From the NCBI RefSeq assembly GCF_019297835.1, contig NZ_CP079203.1, forward strand, positions 1,709,001-1,773,000: a stretch of 64,000 nucleotides of DNA, read 5' to 3'. The DNA is from Sphingomonas sanguinis (GTDB taxonomy: Bacteria; Pseudomonadota; Alphaproteobacteria; Sphingomonadales; Sphingomonadaceae). Every line of letters begins with the position of its first letter. The first letter of the stretch is position 1. A program made the position numbers and the translations under genes. Below the pieces are notes generated by a model, which saw only the letters and a program-made list of their open reading frames with translations, had not been told where the DNA came from and ran no database searches. This document shows, in pieces, positions 45,783 to 53,853 of the stretch.

Positions 45783-46538
45783 TTATTGATTGATGGCGTA
45801 GGCCACCATGACATTGACGTTGATCGAAATGGGCGTCGGCGACAGGTCGACCCGGATCGCTTCGGGCGGCGGTGGCGGGGGCGGCGGCGGGGGCGCCTGG
45901 TCGGCCCGGGCGGCCGTCACGATGATGGACCGGTCGGCGAAGCTGCCATCCTGGACCCGCAACAGCGCGCCAACCCGGGCGCCCGAACCTTCCGCGATCA
46001 GCTTGGCCTGCGCCTTGGCGCTCGCCAGCGCGGCGAGCATCGCCTGTTGCCGGACCGGTGTTTCGTCCTTCAGCCAAAAACGCTGCAGCCCGACGTCGAT
46101 CCCACCCAGCCGCCCGATCAGGCCGACGAGCGTTCCGGCATCCTTGATGCGCGGCGTGTCGATGGACACCGGCATGGTTGCGACATAGCCCAGGATCGCG
46201 CAGGGCCCGGTCGAAAGCTGTACCTGGCCGTAATCATTCTGCGTACATTCGCGGGACCGGACAGGCTTGATGTCGAAGTCGGCGGTGTGCAGTTCCATTT
46301 CGCCGCGCAGCAACCCCGCGGCGCCGGTGCGGATGGCCTTGGCATTATCACGCAGCCTGGTCGTCGCCTCGTCCGAGGTCGCCCCCTCGCCGCGAACGCG
46401 GTAGCCGACCGTAGCGCGGTCGGGCGGCGCCTTGGCGGTGCCGGTCCCCGAAACCTGAATCTGCGGCGACTCCACCGTCTGCGCGATCGCGCCACTGGCC
46501 GACAGGATCATCACCATTCCGATCGTCGCTGCTCTCAC
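45783..46538 (-). CDS. SIMPL domain-containing protein (DUF541), second paralogue
   Basis: A 251-residue exported protein. Signal peptide MRAATIGMVMILSASGAIAQ is followed by a SIMPL domain: IQVSGTGTAKAPPDRATVGYRV and later PISINVNVMVAYAI. It differs from the paralogue at 15288 in a run of ten prolines (about 216-225), encoded by mixed Pro codons. Two Cys (RECTQND, GPCAILGY) may form a disulfide. It is expected in the periplasm; role uncertain. Confidence 0.88.
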   Translation of the reverse strand: MRAATIGMVMILSASGAIAQTVESPQIQVSGTGTAKAPPDRATVGYRVRGEGATSDEATTRLRDNAKAIRTGAAGLLRGEMELHTADFDIKPVRSRECTQNDYGQVQLSTGPCAILGYVATMPVSIDTPRIKDAGTLVGLIGRLGGIDVGLQRFWLKDETPVRQQAMLAALASAKAQAKLIAEGSGARVGALLRVQDGSFADRSIIVTAARADQAPPPPPPPPPPEAIRVDLSPTPISINVNVMVAYAINQ

Positions 46539-46562
46539 GTCAGGCCTCCCTTTTCCTTATCG

Positions 46563-47378
46563 TCACACGATCCCGAACGGCACCACATGATTGTCTTGGA
46601 CATGCCCGATGCGCGCCCGCCCCAGATAGGGCACGCCCATCTCGGTGCACCAGCGCTGGATCATATATTCCAGCGTCTCGCCCCATTCGGGCTCGTTGGG
46701 CTGGACATTGCTGACCGCGCCCAGTCGCACGCCCGCGACACCCTTCAACTGGGTGGCATTCGCCATGGTGAACAGCATCCGGTCGACGGCATAGAGATGC
46801 TCGGACACCTCCTCGATGATGAGGACATGGTCGGTCAGGTCGGGGAGCCAGGGCGTACCGATCAGCGCGGACAGGATCGACAGGTTGAACGCCGCTACCG
46901 GGCGACCGTCCAGGCCCGGCTCCAGCCCCTGCCGGTCGCCGCTGACCAGCCAGCCGAGCGAGCGCGCCACCGTCACATCGCCATGCTGGCGGCGTATGTC
47001 GCTCGCCATCGGCCCATGCACCGGCCGTCCGATCCGCCGGGCATAGAGCGCGGCCAGCACGAAGCCGAGGTCGGAATAACCGATATAGGTCTTGTGCCCC
47101 GCCGCCGCGTTCAGATTCGGCATGACCCGCGACAGGATGCGGTTCGATCCGTATCCGCCGCGCAGGAACCAGATCGCGTCGATGCCGGGATCGTTGGCGA
47201 ACTCCAGAAAGGCCGAGGCGCGGCGCTCGTCATTCCCGGCAAAGTGCCCGTCCTGCTCATAGCATTGCGGGTGGAAGATCAGGTCGACGTCCGGATAGGC
47301 GATCGCGGCAAAGGCGCTGACCGGCGCTTCGGCGGCGGGGTTGCCGATGCTGGCGGGGGCGAGGATTCCGATCTTCAT
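46563..47378 (-). CDS. ldcA: Muramoyltetrapeptide carboxypeptidase (LD-carboxypeptidase, S66)
   Basis: A 271-residue serine peptidase of the S66 family that removes the terminal D-Ala from murein tetrapeptides in the cytoplasm during wall recycling. The catalytic Ser is in YIGYSDLGFV, the Glu in LIIEEVSEHLY and the His in ARIGHVQDN. The N-terminus MKIGILAPASIG is the family start; ATG 47378 was chosen. It is divergent from a Mur-ligase gene with 74 bases between the starts. Confidence 0.9.
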   Translation of the reverse strand: MKIGILAPASIGNPAAEAPVSAFAAIAYPDVDLIFHPQCYEQDGHFAGNDERRASAFLEFANDPGIDAIWFLRGGYGSNRILSRVMPNLNAAAGHKTYIGYSDLGFVLAALYARRIGRPVHGPMASDIRRQHGDVTVARSLGWLVSGDRQGLEPGLDGRPVAAFNLSILSALIGTPWLPDLTDHVLIIEEVSEHLYAVDRMLFTMANATQLKGVAGVRLGAVSNVQPNEPEWGETLEYMIQRWCTEMGVPYLGRARIGHVQDNHVVPFGIV

Positions 47379-47452
47379 TCTGGCGTACCCCCTTGGCGGC
47401 CCGTCCGGCCGGGCATTGCCCTGCAACCACAACTCGCCGATAGCGTGGCGCC

Positions 47453-48844
47453 ATGACCAACGGCAATTCCTGTTTTCTGGTGGGTATCGGCGGATCGGGC
47501 ATGATGCCGCTGGCGATGATCCTGCGCGCGCGCGGGCAGACGGTGGCGGGGTCCGACCGGGGGCTCGATCAGGGGCGCGTCGCGGCCAAGTTCGACTCGC
47601 TGCGCGCCGCCGGGATCGCGCTGTTCCCGCAGGACGGGTCGGGCGTGACCTCCGCCGATCAGCTCGTCATCGCCTCGGCCGCGGTCGAGGACACGGTGCC
47701 CGACATCGTCGTCGCCAACCGGCTGGGCTGCGCGCGCGCCACGCGTGCACAGATGCTCGCAAGCCTGTTCAACGAAAGCACGCTGCCCATCGGCGTTGCG
47801 GGGACCAGCGGCAAGTCGACCGTCACCGGCATGATCGCCTTCATCCTGCACCAGACGGGGCGCGATCCGACCGCGATGAACGGCGCGGTGATGAAGGATT
47901 TCGTCTCGCCCGACAGCCCCTTTGCCAGCGCGCTGGTCGGCGGCGGCGACGCGTTCGTCAGCGAAGTGGACGAAAGCGACGGCTCGATCGCGCTCTACAA
48001 TCCGGCGATCGCGGTGCTGAACAATGTCAGCCTGGACCACAAGTCGCTGGAGGAATTGCGCACCCTGTTCGGTGGGTTCGCGGCGCGCGCGCAACACGTG
48101 GTCGCCAATGCGGGCGATGCGGAGACGGCGGCGCTGCTCGCGGACCTGCCGAATCTCACCACCTTCGCGGTCGAGGGTGCGGCCGATCTGGTGGCCGAGG
48201 CGCTGAAGCCCGAGCCCTTTGCCATCTCCTTCGACCTGATCACGGGCGGGGCGGGCTATGGCGTGCGGCTATCGGTGCCGGGCCTCCACAACGTCTCCAA
48301 TGCGCTGGCTGCGATCGGCGCGAGCGTGGCGGCGGGCGTCCCCCTGATCGACGCGATCCGCGCTGTCGAGCGCTTCACCGGCCTGAAGCGCCGGTTCGAG
48401 AAGGTCGGCGAGGCGAACGGCGTCACGGTCATCGACGATTTCGGCCACAACCCCGACAAGATCGCCGCGACCCTCGACACGCTCCACGCCTTTGCCGGGC
48501 GATTGCTGATCCTGTTCCAGCCGCACGGCTATGGTCCGCTGAAGGTCATGCGGACCGAACTGGTCGACAGCATCGCCGTGCGGATGAAGCCCGACGACGT
48601 GCTGGTCCTGCCCGACCCGGCCTATTTCGGCGGCACCGTCGCGCGCGAAGTGACCAGCGCCGACATCGTCGCCGACCTGCGCACGCGTGGAGCAGACGCC
48701 CGCCACATCGCCGACCGCGCCGAGGCGGCGGCGGCACTGGTGGCCGAGGCGCGGGCGGGCGACCGGATCGTGGTGATGGGCGCGCGCGACGATACGCTCA
48801 GCCTGTTGGCGCAGGACATGGTGGAGCAGCTCGGAGCCACGTAA
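47453..48844 (+). CDS. Mur ligase family protein (MurC/Mpl type)
   Basis: A 463-residue Mur ligase. The N-terminal Rossmann part ([17 protein letters not shown]) binds UDP-MurNAc; the ATP-binding loop [14 protein letters not shown] lies near residues 114-127; the [12 protein letters not shown] and [23 protein letters not shown] segments are the MurC/Mpl middle and C-terminal domains. Beside ldcA it probably joins recycled murein tripeptide to UDP-MurNAc (Mpl activity), but MurC activity cannot be excluded. Not in a division-wall cluster. ATG 47453. Confidence 0.85.
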   Translation: MTNGNSCFLVGIGGSGMMPLAMILRARGQTVAGSDRGLDQGRVAAKFDSLRAAGIALFPQDGSGVTSADQLVIASAAVEDTVPDIVVANRLGCARATRAQMLASLFNESTLPIGVAGTSGKSTVTGMIAFILHQTGRDPTAMNGAVMKDFVSPDSPFASALVGGGDAFVSEVDESDGSIALYNPAIAVLNNVSLDHKSLEELRTLFGGFAARAQHVVANAGDAETAALLADLPNLTTFAVEGAADLVAEALKPEPFAISFDLITGGAGYGVRLSVPGLHNVSNALAAIGASVAAGVPLIDAIRAVERFTGLKRRFEKVGEANGVTVIDDFGHNPDKIAATLDTLHAFAGRLLILFQPHGYGPLKVMRTELVDSIAVRMKPDDVLVLPDPAYFGGTVAREVTSADIVADLRTRGADARHIADRAEAAAALVAEARAGDRIVVMGARDDTLSLLAQDMVEQLGAT

Positions 48845-48880
48845 AGGACGCTTGACGTAAAGCCAGCTTTCCATGTAAAG
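48841..48880 (+). promoter_or_regulatory. Candidate promoter with three GTAAAG repeats
   Basis: GTAAAG occurs at 48841, 48857 and 48875. TTGACG at 48852-48857 and TAAAGC at 48876-48881 are separated by 18 bases, giving a plausible sigma-70 promoter whose two elements overlap the repeats. The downstream membrane gene begins at 48909, and the HTH protein encoded there could bind the repeats (inference). Confidence 0.45.
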
Positions 48881-48908
48881 CCTCCTTCACATCTGAGGGA
48901 AGTTCTTC

Positions 48909-49313
48909 ATGGCTTTGTTGTCCGCAACGCGTCGGTACCAGCGTCGGGTCATCCTGCTCGCAATCCTCTACGCGGCTCTGCTTTTGTCGGCAGTCTATCT
49001 GTTGAACCGCCACATGGTCAGCGGCGCGGCGGCCTATCTGGTCGGGGTGTTGCCCGCTTTGCCGGTTGTCGGTTTCTTCGTCGCGATCGGGCTGTATATG
49101 ACCGAGGAGCGGGACGAATATCTGCGGATGCTATTGGTCCGGCAGTCGCTGATTGCGACCGGCGTGTCGATGACCGGGGCAACACTCTGGGGCTTTCTGG
49201 AAGGTTTCGACCTGCTACCGCATCTGGTCGGCTATGCTTGGCCCATCCTATGGTTCGCCGGACTGGGCATAGGCTCTTGCGTCAACCGCCTGATCGAGCG
49301 GAGCCCGGCGTGA
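48909..49313 (+). CDS. Small polytopic membrane protein, unknown
   Basis: A 134-residue protein with four hydrophobic segments (about 15-33, 40-62, 80-105, 110-128) and a TEERDEYLRMLLVRQ loop in the middle. No family motif is recognised. Its stop overlaps the GTG of an HTH regulator gene (GTGA), so both are translated together. Genes of this two-gene layout (membrane protein followed by a small HTH protein) occur in many proteobacteria; the function is unknown. Three GTAAAG repeats precede it. Confidence 0.7.
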   Translation: MALLSATRRYQRRVILLAILYAALLLSAVYLLNRHMVSGAAAYLVGVLPALPVVGFFVAIGLYMTEERDEYLRMLLVRQSLIATGVSMTGATLWGFLEGFDLLPHLVGYAWPILWFAGLGIGSCVNRLIERSPA

Positions 49314-49510
49314 ACAACCACCTCCGCACCCTGCGGGCCGAACGCGGCTGGAGCCAGCAGGACCTGGCTGAGCGGCTGGAGGTCAGCCGCCAGAGCGTCA
49401 ACGCGATCGAGACGGGGCGCTACGATCCCTCGCTCCCCCTCGCCTTCAAGATCGCCGAGCTGTTCGGTTGCGCGATCGAGGACATCTTCGTCAGCCCGTC
49501 CAAAGGCTGA
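49310..49510 (+). CDS. XRE-type helix-turn-helix regulator (small)
   Basis: A 66-residue Cro/C1-type DNA-binding protein: NHLRTLRAERGWSQQDLAERLEVSRQSVNAIETGRYDPSL-type HTH (helices at about 10-22 and 28-44), then a short helix FKIAELFGCAIEDIF. The GTG start at 49310 overlaps the stop of the membrane-protein gene. It is probably an autoregulator of the two-gene unit (inference). Confidence 0.9.
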   Translation: MNNHLRTLRAERGWSQQDLAERLEVSRQSVNAIETGRYDPSLPLAFKIAELFGCAIEDIFVSPSKG

Positions 49511-49570
49511 TTGGCCAATTCCCATCGCCGTGATAGGTTCGGCACGAACGGCCATAGGAGAACGTCCGTC

Positions 49571-49825
49571 ATGTTCCGCCGCCTGTTTACCGAGCATCCC
49601 CAGAGCGTCGGCGAAAGCTATGTCGAGCATTTCGGTGTCGCGGCGCGATTCGGGGGGATCATGATCCTCGGCGGGCTGGGCGCAATCGTCCATGCGGTCG
49701 TGCCGGGGCTGTGCACTACGACGGGCAGCGACACGGTTGCCCGGCTCCATGCCGAGATGGTGGCCAAGCGGCGCAAGAAGCAGGCCGCACAGGCGCAGAT
49801 GAAGAGCGTGGAATATGTGATCTGA
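49571..49825 (+). CDS. DUF6356 family protein
   Basis: An 84-residue protein with the family pattern MFRRLFTEHPQSVGESYVEHF, a hydrophobic helix MILGGLGAIVHAVVPGL, then TTGSDTVARLHAEMVAKRRKK. It matches DUF6356, small membrane proteins of sphingomonads with unknown role. ATG 49571 has GGAGA eight bases upstream. It stands alone between the HTH gene and a repeat cluster. Confidence 0.85.
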   Translation: MFRRLFTEHPQSVGESYVEHFGVAARFGGIMILGGLGAIVHAVVPGLCTTTGSDTVARLHAEMVAKRRKKQAAQAQMKSVEYVI

Positions 49826-49887
49826 GGGGTGTCCCTCCACCACCGCTTCGCGGCGCCCCCCCTCCCCAAGCGAGCTTGGGGAGGAAT
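49826..49887. repeat. Family A palindromic element, right half only (copy 7)
   Basis: GGGGTGTCCCTCCACCACCG, then CGCTTCGCGGCG and CCTCCCCAAGCGAGCTTGGGG with AGGAAT: the right-hand part of family A, without the left hairpin. Confidence 0.7.
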
Positions 49888-49894
49888 GCCCCTA

Positions 49895-50000
49895 CCTCCG
49901 TTCAGCCTGAGCGTAGTCGAAGGCCAAGGGATGACCTCTCCACGGGGGTGCTTGGAGAGGCTATGACGTGGCCTTCGACTTCGCTCAGGCTGAACGGGGG
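49895..50000. repeat. Family B inverted pair around a small hairpin
   Basis: CCTCCGTTCAGCCTGAGCGT with AGTCGAAGG (49895-49923) and CCTTCGACTTCGCTCAGGC with TGAACGGGGG (49972-50000) are inverted, with two mismatches. Between them CCTCTCC and GGAGAGG form a hairpin. Confidence 0.8.
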
Positions 50001-50069
50001 TTGGAATTGGGGGGTGAGAGATCGCGGCATCGGGTTTCCAATCCCGCCGCCGCATCCTAAATCCCGGTC

Positions 50070-50798
50070 ATGACCGACACCCTCGCCCCCCGCCCCAAGC
50101 TTGCCTACAATTGGACGCCGGGGACCGGCCCCGCGATCGTCTTCCTGCCGGGCTATGCCTCGGACATGCAGGGGTCGAAGGCGCTGGCGCTGGAGGAATG
50201 GGCTCAGGCGAACGGCCGTGCCTTCCTGCGCTTCGACTATGGCGGCTGCGGCGAGTCGGAGGGCGCGTTCGAGGATCAGGCGCTGGCCGACTGGCGCGAC
50301 GATGTGGTCGCGATGCTGGACGATGTGGTGAAGGGTCCGGCGGTGCTGGTCGGATCGTCGATGGGCGGCTGGCTGATGCTGCTCGCCGCAGCCGCCCGGC
50401 CGGATCAGGTCAAGGCGCTGGTCGGCATCGCCCCCGCGCCCGACTTCACCGACTGGGGCTTTTCCGAAGAGGAGAAGATGACGATTCTCCAGGCCGGGCG
50501 GCTGGAGCGCCCCAACCCCTACGGCCCCGCCCCCACCGTCTATACCCGCCGCTTCTGGTCGTCGGGCGAGGCCAACCGGCTGACGTTTGGTCCGATTACG
50601 TTCGACGGGCCGGTGCGGCTGCTGCAGGGCATGGCCGACCCCGATGTGCCTTGGCATCGGACCACCCATCTGGCGCAGCTGTTCCGTTCAGCCGATGTGC
50701 AGACTGTCTTGATCAAGGACGGGGACCACCGGCTGTCGCGCGATGCCGATATCGCGCTGCTGATCCGGGCCGTCGAGGACGTGTTGCACCGCCTATGA
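50070..50798 (+). CDS. Alpha/beta hydrolase
   Basis: A 242-residue esterase-like hydrolase. The nucleophile elbow is VGSSMGGW (Ser), the oxyanion-hole area is FLPGYASDM, and the acid/His part is GMADPDVPW and GDHRLSRD. Best fit is a carboxylesterase or acyl-hydrolase; the substrate is unknown. The stop overlaps the next gene's ATG (ATGA). It is followed by a TPR protein on the same strand, so both may be one operon. Confidence 0.85.
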   Translation: MTDTLAPRPKLAYNWTPGTGPAIVFLPGYASDMQGSKALALEEWAQANGRAFLRFDYGGCGESEGAFEDQALADWRDDVVAMLDDVVKGPAVLVGSSMGGWLMLLAAAARPDQVKALVGIAPAPDFTDWGFSEEEKMTILQAGRLERPNPYGPAPTVYTRRFWSSGEANRLTFGPITFDGPVRLLQGMADPDVPWHRTTHLAQLFRSADVQTVLIKDGDHRLSRDADIALLIRAVEDVLHRL

Positions 50799-51559
50799 TC
50801 CTGCTCTCCCTGGCGCTCGCCGCCGCCGTCCAGTCCGCCCCCGCCAAGACGCCGCCCCTGCCCACCGACCCGCGCGAGGCTCGGTATCAGCGCTGCGTGT
50901 CGCTGGCCGATCGCGATCCCGCCGCCGCCAAGGTCGAGGCGGGCAAGTGGCGGCTGGCGGGCGGCGACTATTTCGCGCAGCAATGCCTGGGGCTGGCCTT
51001 TGCGACCGAGCGCAACTGGGCGGCGGCGGCGGACGCTTTTCAACAGGCCGCCCGCGCCGCCGAGACCGCGCATGACGTGCGCGCCGCCAATTACTGGGCG
51101 CAGGCGGGCAATGCCTTTCTGGCCGCCGGAGACGCCCCCCATGCCCGCGCCGCGCTGGATGCCGCGCTGGCGGCAGGCGAGTTGAGCGGCTTCGCGCTGG
51201 GCGAGGCGCAGCTCGACCGGGCGCGCGCCTCGGTCGCGGGCGGGCAGATGGCCGCCGCGCGAGTCGATCTGGATGCGGCGCTGACCAACGCCCCTGCCGA
51301 TCCGCTTGCCTGGCTGCTCTCGGCGACGCTGGCGCGGCGGATGAAGGACCTGCCCCGCGCACAGAAGGATATCGCCCAGGCGCTGGCCCGCTCCGCCGAC
51401 GATGCCAGCGTGCAACTGGAGGCGGGCAATATCGCCGCCGTCGCGGGCGACGAGGCAGGCGCGCGCAAGGCGTGGAGCGAGGCCGCCCGCCTCGCCCCGC
51501 CCGACAGCCCGATCCGCGCCGAGACGGCCAAGGCGCTCTCGCAATTCCCGTCCCGCTAA
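50795..51559 (+). CDS. Exported TPR-like repeat protein
   Basis: A 254-residue protein with a short signal peptide (ILLSLALAAAVQS) and several degenerate tetratricopeptide repeats: NWAAAADAFQQAARAAETAH, AANYWAQAGNAFLAAGDAPH and AWLLSATLARRMKDLPRAQK-type pairs (the motifs shown are overlapping helices). It probably mediates protein contact in the periplasm. ATG 50795 overlaps the stop of the hydrolase gene. The Ala-rich GC-rich sequence makes exact repeat boundaries uncertain. Confidence 0.75.
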   Translation: MILLSLALAAAVQSAPAKTPPLPTDPREARYQRCVSLADRDPAAAKVEAGKWRLAGGDYFAQQCLGLAFATERNWAAAADAFQQAARAAETAHDVRAANYWAQAGNAFLAAGDAPHARAALDAALAAGELSGFALGEAQLDRARASVAGGQMAAARVDLDAALTNAPADPLAWLLSATLARRMKDLPRAQKDIAQALARSADDASVQLEAGNIAAVAGDEAGARKAWSEAARLAPPDSPIRAETAKALSQFPSR

Positions 51560-51649
51560 TTCCTTATCGCACGTAAAGGTCATGCTTTCCCGTTCGGGAT
51601 AGCATGGCTGTCCCGCCCGAGCGGCCCCGTTGAACAGGCAGAACACCCG

Positions 51650-52066
51650 ATGCGCTATCTCCACACCATGATCCGCGTCAGCGATCTCGACGCCAGCATC
51701 CGCTTCTTCGAGCTGCTGGGCCTTAAGGAGGTCCGCCGCGTGGACAATGAGCGCGGGCGTTTCTCGCTGATCTTCCTGGCCGCGCCGGGCGACGAAGGCC
51801 GGGCCGAGGTCGAGCTGACCCACAATTGGGACCCCGAAATCTATACCGGCGGTCGCAATTTCGGCCACCTGGCCTACCGCGTCGACGATATCTACGCGAC
51901 GTGCCAGCGGCTGATGGATGCCGGGATCATCATCAACCGTCCCCCGCGCGACGGGCATATGGCCTTCGTCAAGACGCCCGACGGCATCTCGATCGAACTG
52001 TTGCAGGACGGTGCGCTGCCGCCGGCCGAACCTTGGGTCTCGATGCCCAATGTCGGAAGCTGGTAA
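51650..52066 (+). CDS. gloA: Lactoylglutathione lyase (glyoxalase I, VOC family)
   Basis: A 138-residue VOC metal enzyme that converts the methylglyoxal-glutathione hemithioacetal to lactoylglutathione. The four metal ligands of the nickel type are visible: His in MRYLHTMIR, Glu in VELTHNW, His in NFGHLAYRV, and Glu in ISIELLQD. The length fits the family. It is followed 10 bases later by glyoxalase II, so both steps of methylglyoxal detoxification are encoded together. Confidence 0.93.
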   Translation: MRYLHTMIRVSDLDASIRFFELLGLKEVRRVDNERGRFSLIFLAAPGDEGRAEVELTHNWDPEIYTGGRNFGHLAYRVDDIYATCQRLMDAGIIINRPPRDGHMAFVKTPDGISIELLQDGALPPAEPWVSMPNVGSW

Positions 52067-52076
52067 GAGGCTTTCC

Positions 52077-52793
52077 ATGGAAATCGTTCGAGTCCCCGTC
52101 CTCTCCGACAATTATGCCTGGCTGATCCATGACGCCGGGCAGACCGTCGCGCTCGACCCCGGCGAGGCCGCGCCCGTCGCGGCGGCGGCCGCCGCGCGCG
52201 GCTGGACGATCGATCAGGTCTGGCTGACCCATTGGCATCCCGATCATGTCGGCGGTGCCGCCGCGTTGAAGGCGCAAGGGGCCCGCGTCGCGGGTCCGGC
52301 GGCGGAGGCGGCGAAGATCGACGGGCTCGACACGCTGCTGGACGAAGGCGACACCATCGCGGTCGGTGATGCGGTGGCGACCATCTGGTCGGTGCCCGGC
52401 CATACGGCGGGCCATATCGCCTTTCACATCGCCGACCGGGCGACGATCTTCACCGGCGACACGCTGTTCGCCATGGGATGCGGGCGGCTGTTCGAGGGGA
52501 CGGCGGCGCAGATGCACGCCAATATGCGCCGGTTCGCGGGGCTGCCGGGCGACACGCGCGTCTATTGCGGTCACGAATACACCCTGTCCAACGCCCGCTT
52601 CGCCGCCGCCGTGGAGCCTGACAATGACGCCATCGCCGAGCGGCTGGCCGATGTCGTCGCGATGCGCGAACAGGGCGAGCCGACCATTCCGACGACCATC
52701 GCGCTGGAGCGGGCGACCAACCCCTTTCTCCGCTCGGTCGATGCGGACGAACTGGCGCAGCGCCGTGCAGCCAAGGACGCGTTCAAGGGTTAA
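52077..52793 (+). CDS. gloB: Hydroxyacylglutathione hydrolase (glyoxalase II)
   Basis: A 238-residue metallo-beta-lactamase-fold enzyme that hydrolyses lactoylglutathione to lactate and glutathione. The metal motif is THWHPDHVGG; GHTAGHIAF, FTGDTLFAMGCGRLF and YCGHEYT complete the active site and glutathione pocket. ATG 52077. It lies 10 bases after gloA and is probably co-transcribed. Confidence 0.94.
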   Translation: MEIVRVPVLSDNYAWLIHDAGQTVALDPGEAAPVAAAAAARGWTIDQVWLTHWHPDHVGGAAALKAQGARVAGPAAEAAKIDGLDTLLDEGDTIAVGDAVATIWSVPGHTAGHIAFHIADRATIFTGDTLFAMGCGRLFEGTAAQMHANMRRFAGLPGDTRVYCGHEYTLSNARFAAAVEPDNDAIAERLADVVAMREQGEPTIPTTIALERATNPFLRSVDADELAQRRAAKDAFKG

Positions 52794-52827
52794 GCCATTG
52801 CTACAGGGGCGTTTAGACGGAGACGGA

Positions 52828-53256
52828 ATGATGCGTATCGTGACGTTGTTACCTGTTCTGATCCCCATGGCGGGCTTGAGCGCCTGTACGCTGACCCCGG
52901 CGCAAAAGGCACAGGTCGAGCAGCGCGCGCAGACCGAGCGCGCCGATCTGGACAAGGCGCTTCGCGGCCTGACGCCCGGCGCGCCGACCCAGTGCATCAG
53001 CCAGTACCGGATGCAGCAGGTGCGGTCGTACGGCCCGACCATCGTCTACACAGTGTCGCCGCGCCTGAAATATGTCAGCCGGACGGCGGGCGGGTGCAGC
53101 GATGTCGGCGGGTCGGGCAACAACATCTTCGTGACCCGCACGACCACGGGCCAGCTCTGTTCGGGCGACATTGCGCAGACGGTCGACCGCACCTCTGGCT
53201 TCTTCACCGGCAGTTGCAGCTTCGACGAGTTCATCCCCTATCGGAAGCAGGGCTGA
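52828..53256 (+). CDS. Cys-containing lipoprotein (DUF6491-like), paralogue 1
   Basis: A 142-residue protein whose signal ends in LSAC (lipobox). The mature part has a Cys pattern also found in the downstream gene: QCISQYR, AGGCSDVGG, GQLCSGDIAQ and GSCSFDEFIPY. This resembles DUF6491 proteins. The four Cys probably make two disulfides. ATGs at 52828 and 52831 follow GGAGACGG. The stop overlaps the ATG of the next gene. Confidence 0.75.
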   Translation: MMRIVTLLPVLIPMAGLSACTLTPAQKAQVEQRAQTERADLDKALRGLTPGAPTQCISQYRMQQVRSYGPTIVYTVSPRLKYVSRTAGGCSDVGGSGNNIFVTRTTTGQLCSGDIAQTVDRTSGFFTGSCSFDEFIPYRKQG

Positions 53257-53624
53257 TGCGCGGCAAGGCCGCCATCGCCGCCGCGCTGGGCCTGACCCTG
53301 ACGCTGTCGGCGGCCAAGTCCGATCCCTTTGCCGGGCGCGTTGCCGGGCCACCGGCACAGTGCGTCGATACCAGCACCACCATGTCGGGGCCGGTCATCG
53401 CCGACAAGGACGTGATCGTCATCAATGCGGGGCGTCGCGTCTGGCGGGCCAAGGTGCGCGGGCAGTGCTTTGGTATTCAGCCGTTCAACACGCTGTTGAT
53501 CGACCGCTGGGGACCGCAGGTCTGTCGCAACGACCGGTTCCGGGTGTTGCAGCAGGGGCTGTCGATCCCGACGGCCTGGTGTTTCTTCGACGGGTTCGTG
53601 CCGTATGATCGGGTGAAGAAGTAG
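53256..53624 (+). CDS. Cys-containing secreted protein (DUF6491-like), paralogue 2
   Basis: A 122-residue protein with signal peptide (AAIAAALGLTLTLSAAKS). It has the same four-Cys layout as paralogue 1: AQCVDTST, RGQCFGIQP, PQVCRNDRF and AWCFFDGFVPY; the C-terminal C-x-F-x-x-F-[IV]-P-Y motif is shared by both. The two proteins probably came from a tandem duplication. ATG 53256 overlaps the previous stop. Function unknown. Confidence 0.75.
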   Translation: MRGKAAIAAALGLTLTLSAAKSDPFAGRVAGPPAQCVDTSTTMSGPVIADKDVIVINAGRRVWRAKVRGQCFGIQPFNTLLIDRWGPQVCRNDRFRVLQQGLSIPTAWCFFDGFVPYDRVKK

Positions 53625-53644
53625 CGCTGCATCGCCTGGGGCGT

Positions 53645-53824
53645 GCCCTCCCCCACCCCCTCCCGCTTGCGGGAGGGGAGCGGCAAGACCAAATGTTGCG
53701 ACTCAACGCATACGCTACGGCTTGGGCACGCCCCTCCCGCAGGCGAGTTTCAGGTCGGTCATGCCCCCGGCATGACCTAAACGATGCGGGGCATCGTTTA
53801 CCTGAAACTGGGATGGGGGAGGGC
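53645..53824. repeat. Nested three-way-junction palindrome
   Basis: Outer arms GCCCTCCCCCA (53645-53655) and TGGGGGAGGGC (53814-53824) pair. Inside, AGTTTCAGGT (53746-53755) pairs with ACCTGAAACT (53800-53809) and encloses two perfect hairpins: GGTCATGCC/GGCATGACC (53757-53777) and TAAACGATGC/GCATCGTTTA (53778-53800). A separate CCCTCCCGC/GCGGGAGGG hairpin lies in the left arm. It is in the convergent gap before the hslU stop. Confidence 0.8.
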
Positions 53825-53853
53825 ATCGGTGTCTCACCGAGCCCCCACCCCAA

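Noticed and set aside
45843..45900. Proline run as a slippage hotspot
   Set aside because: The codons are mixed CCN, not a perfect mononucleotide or trinucleotide repeat.
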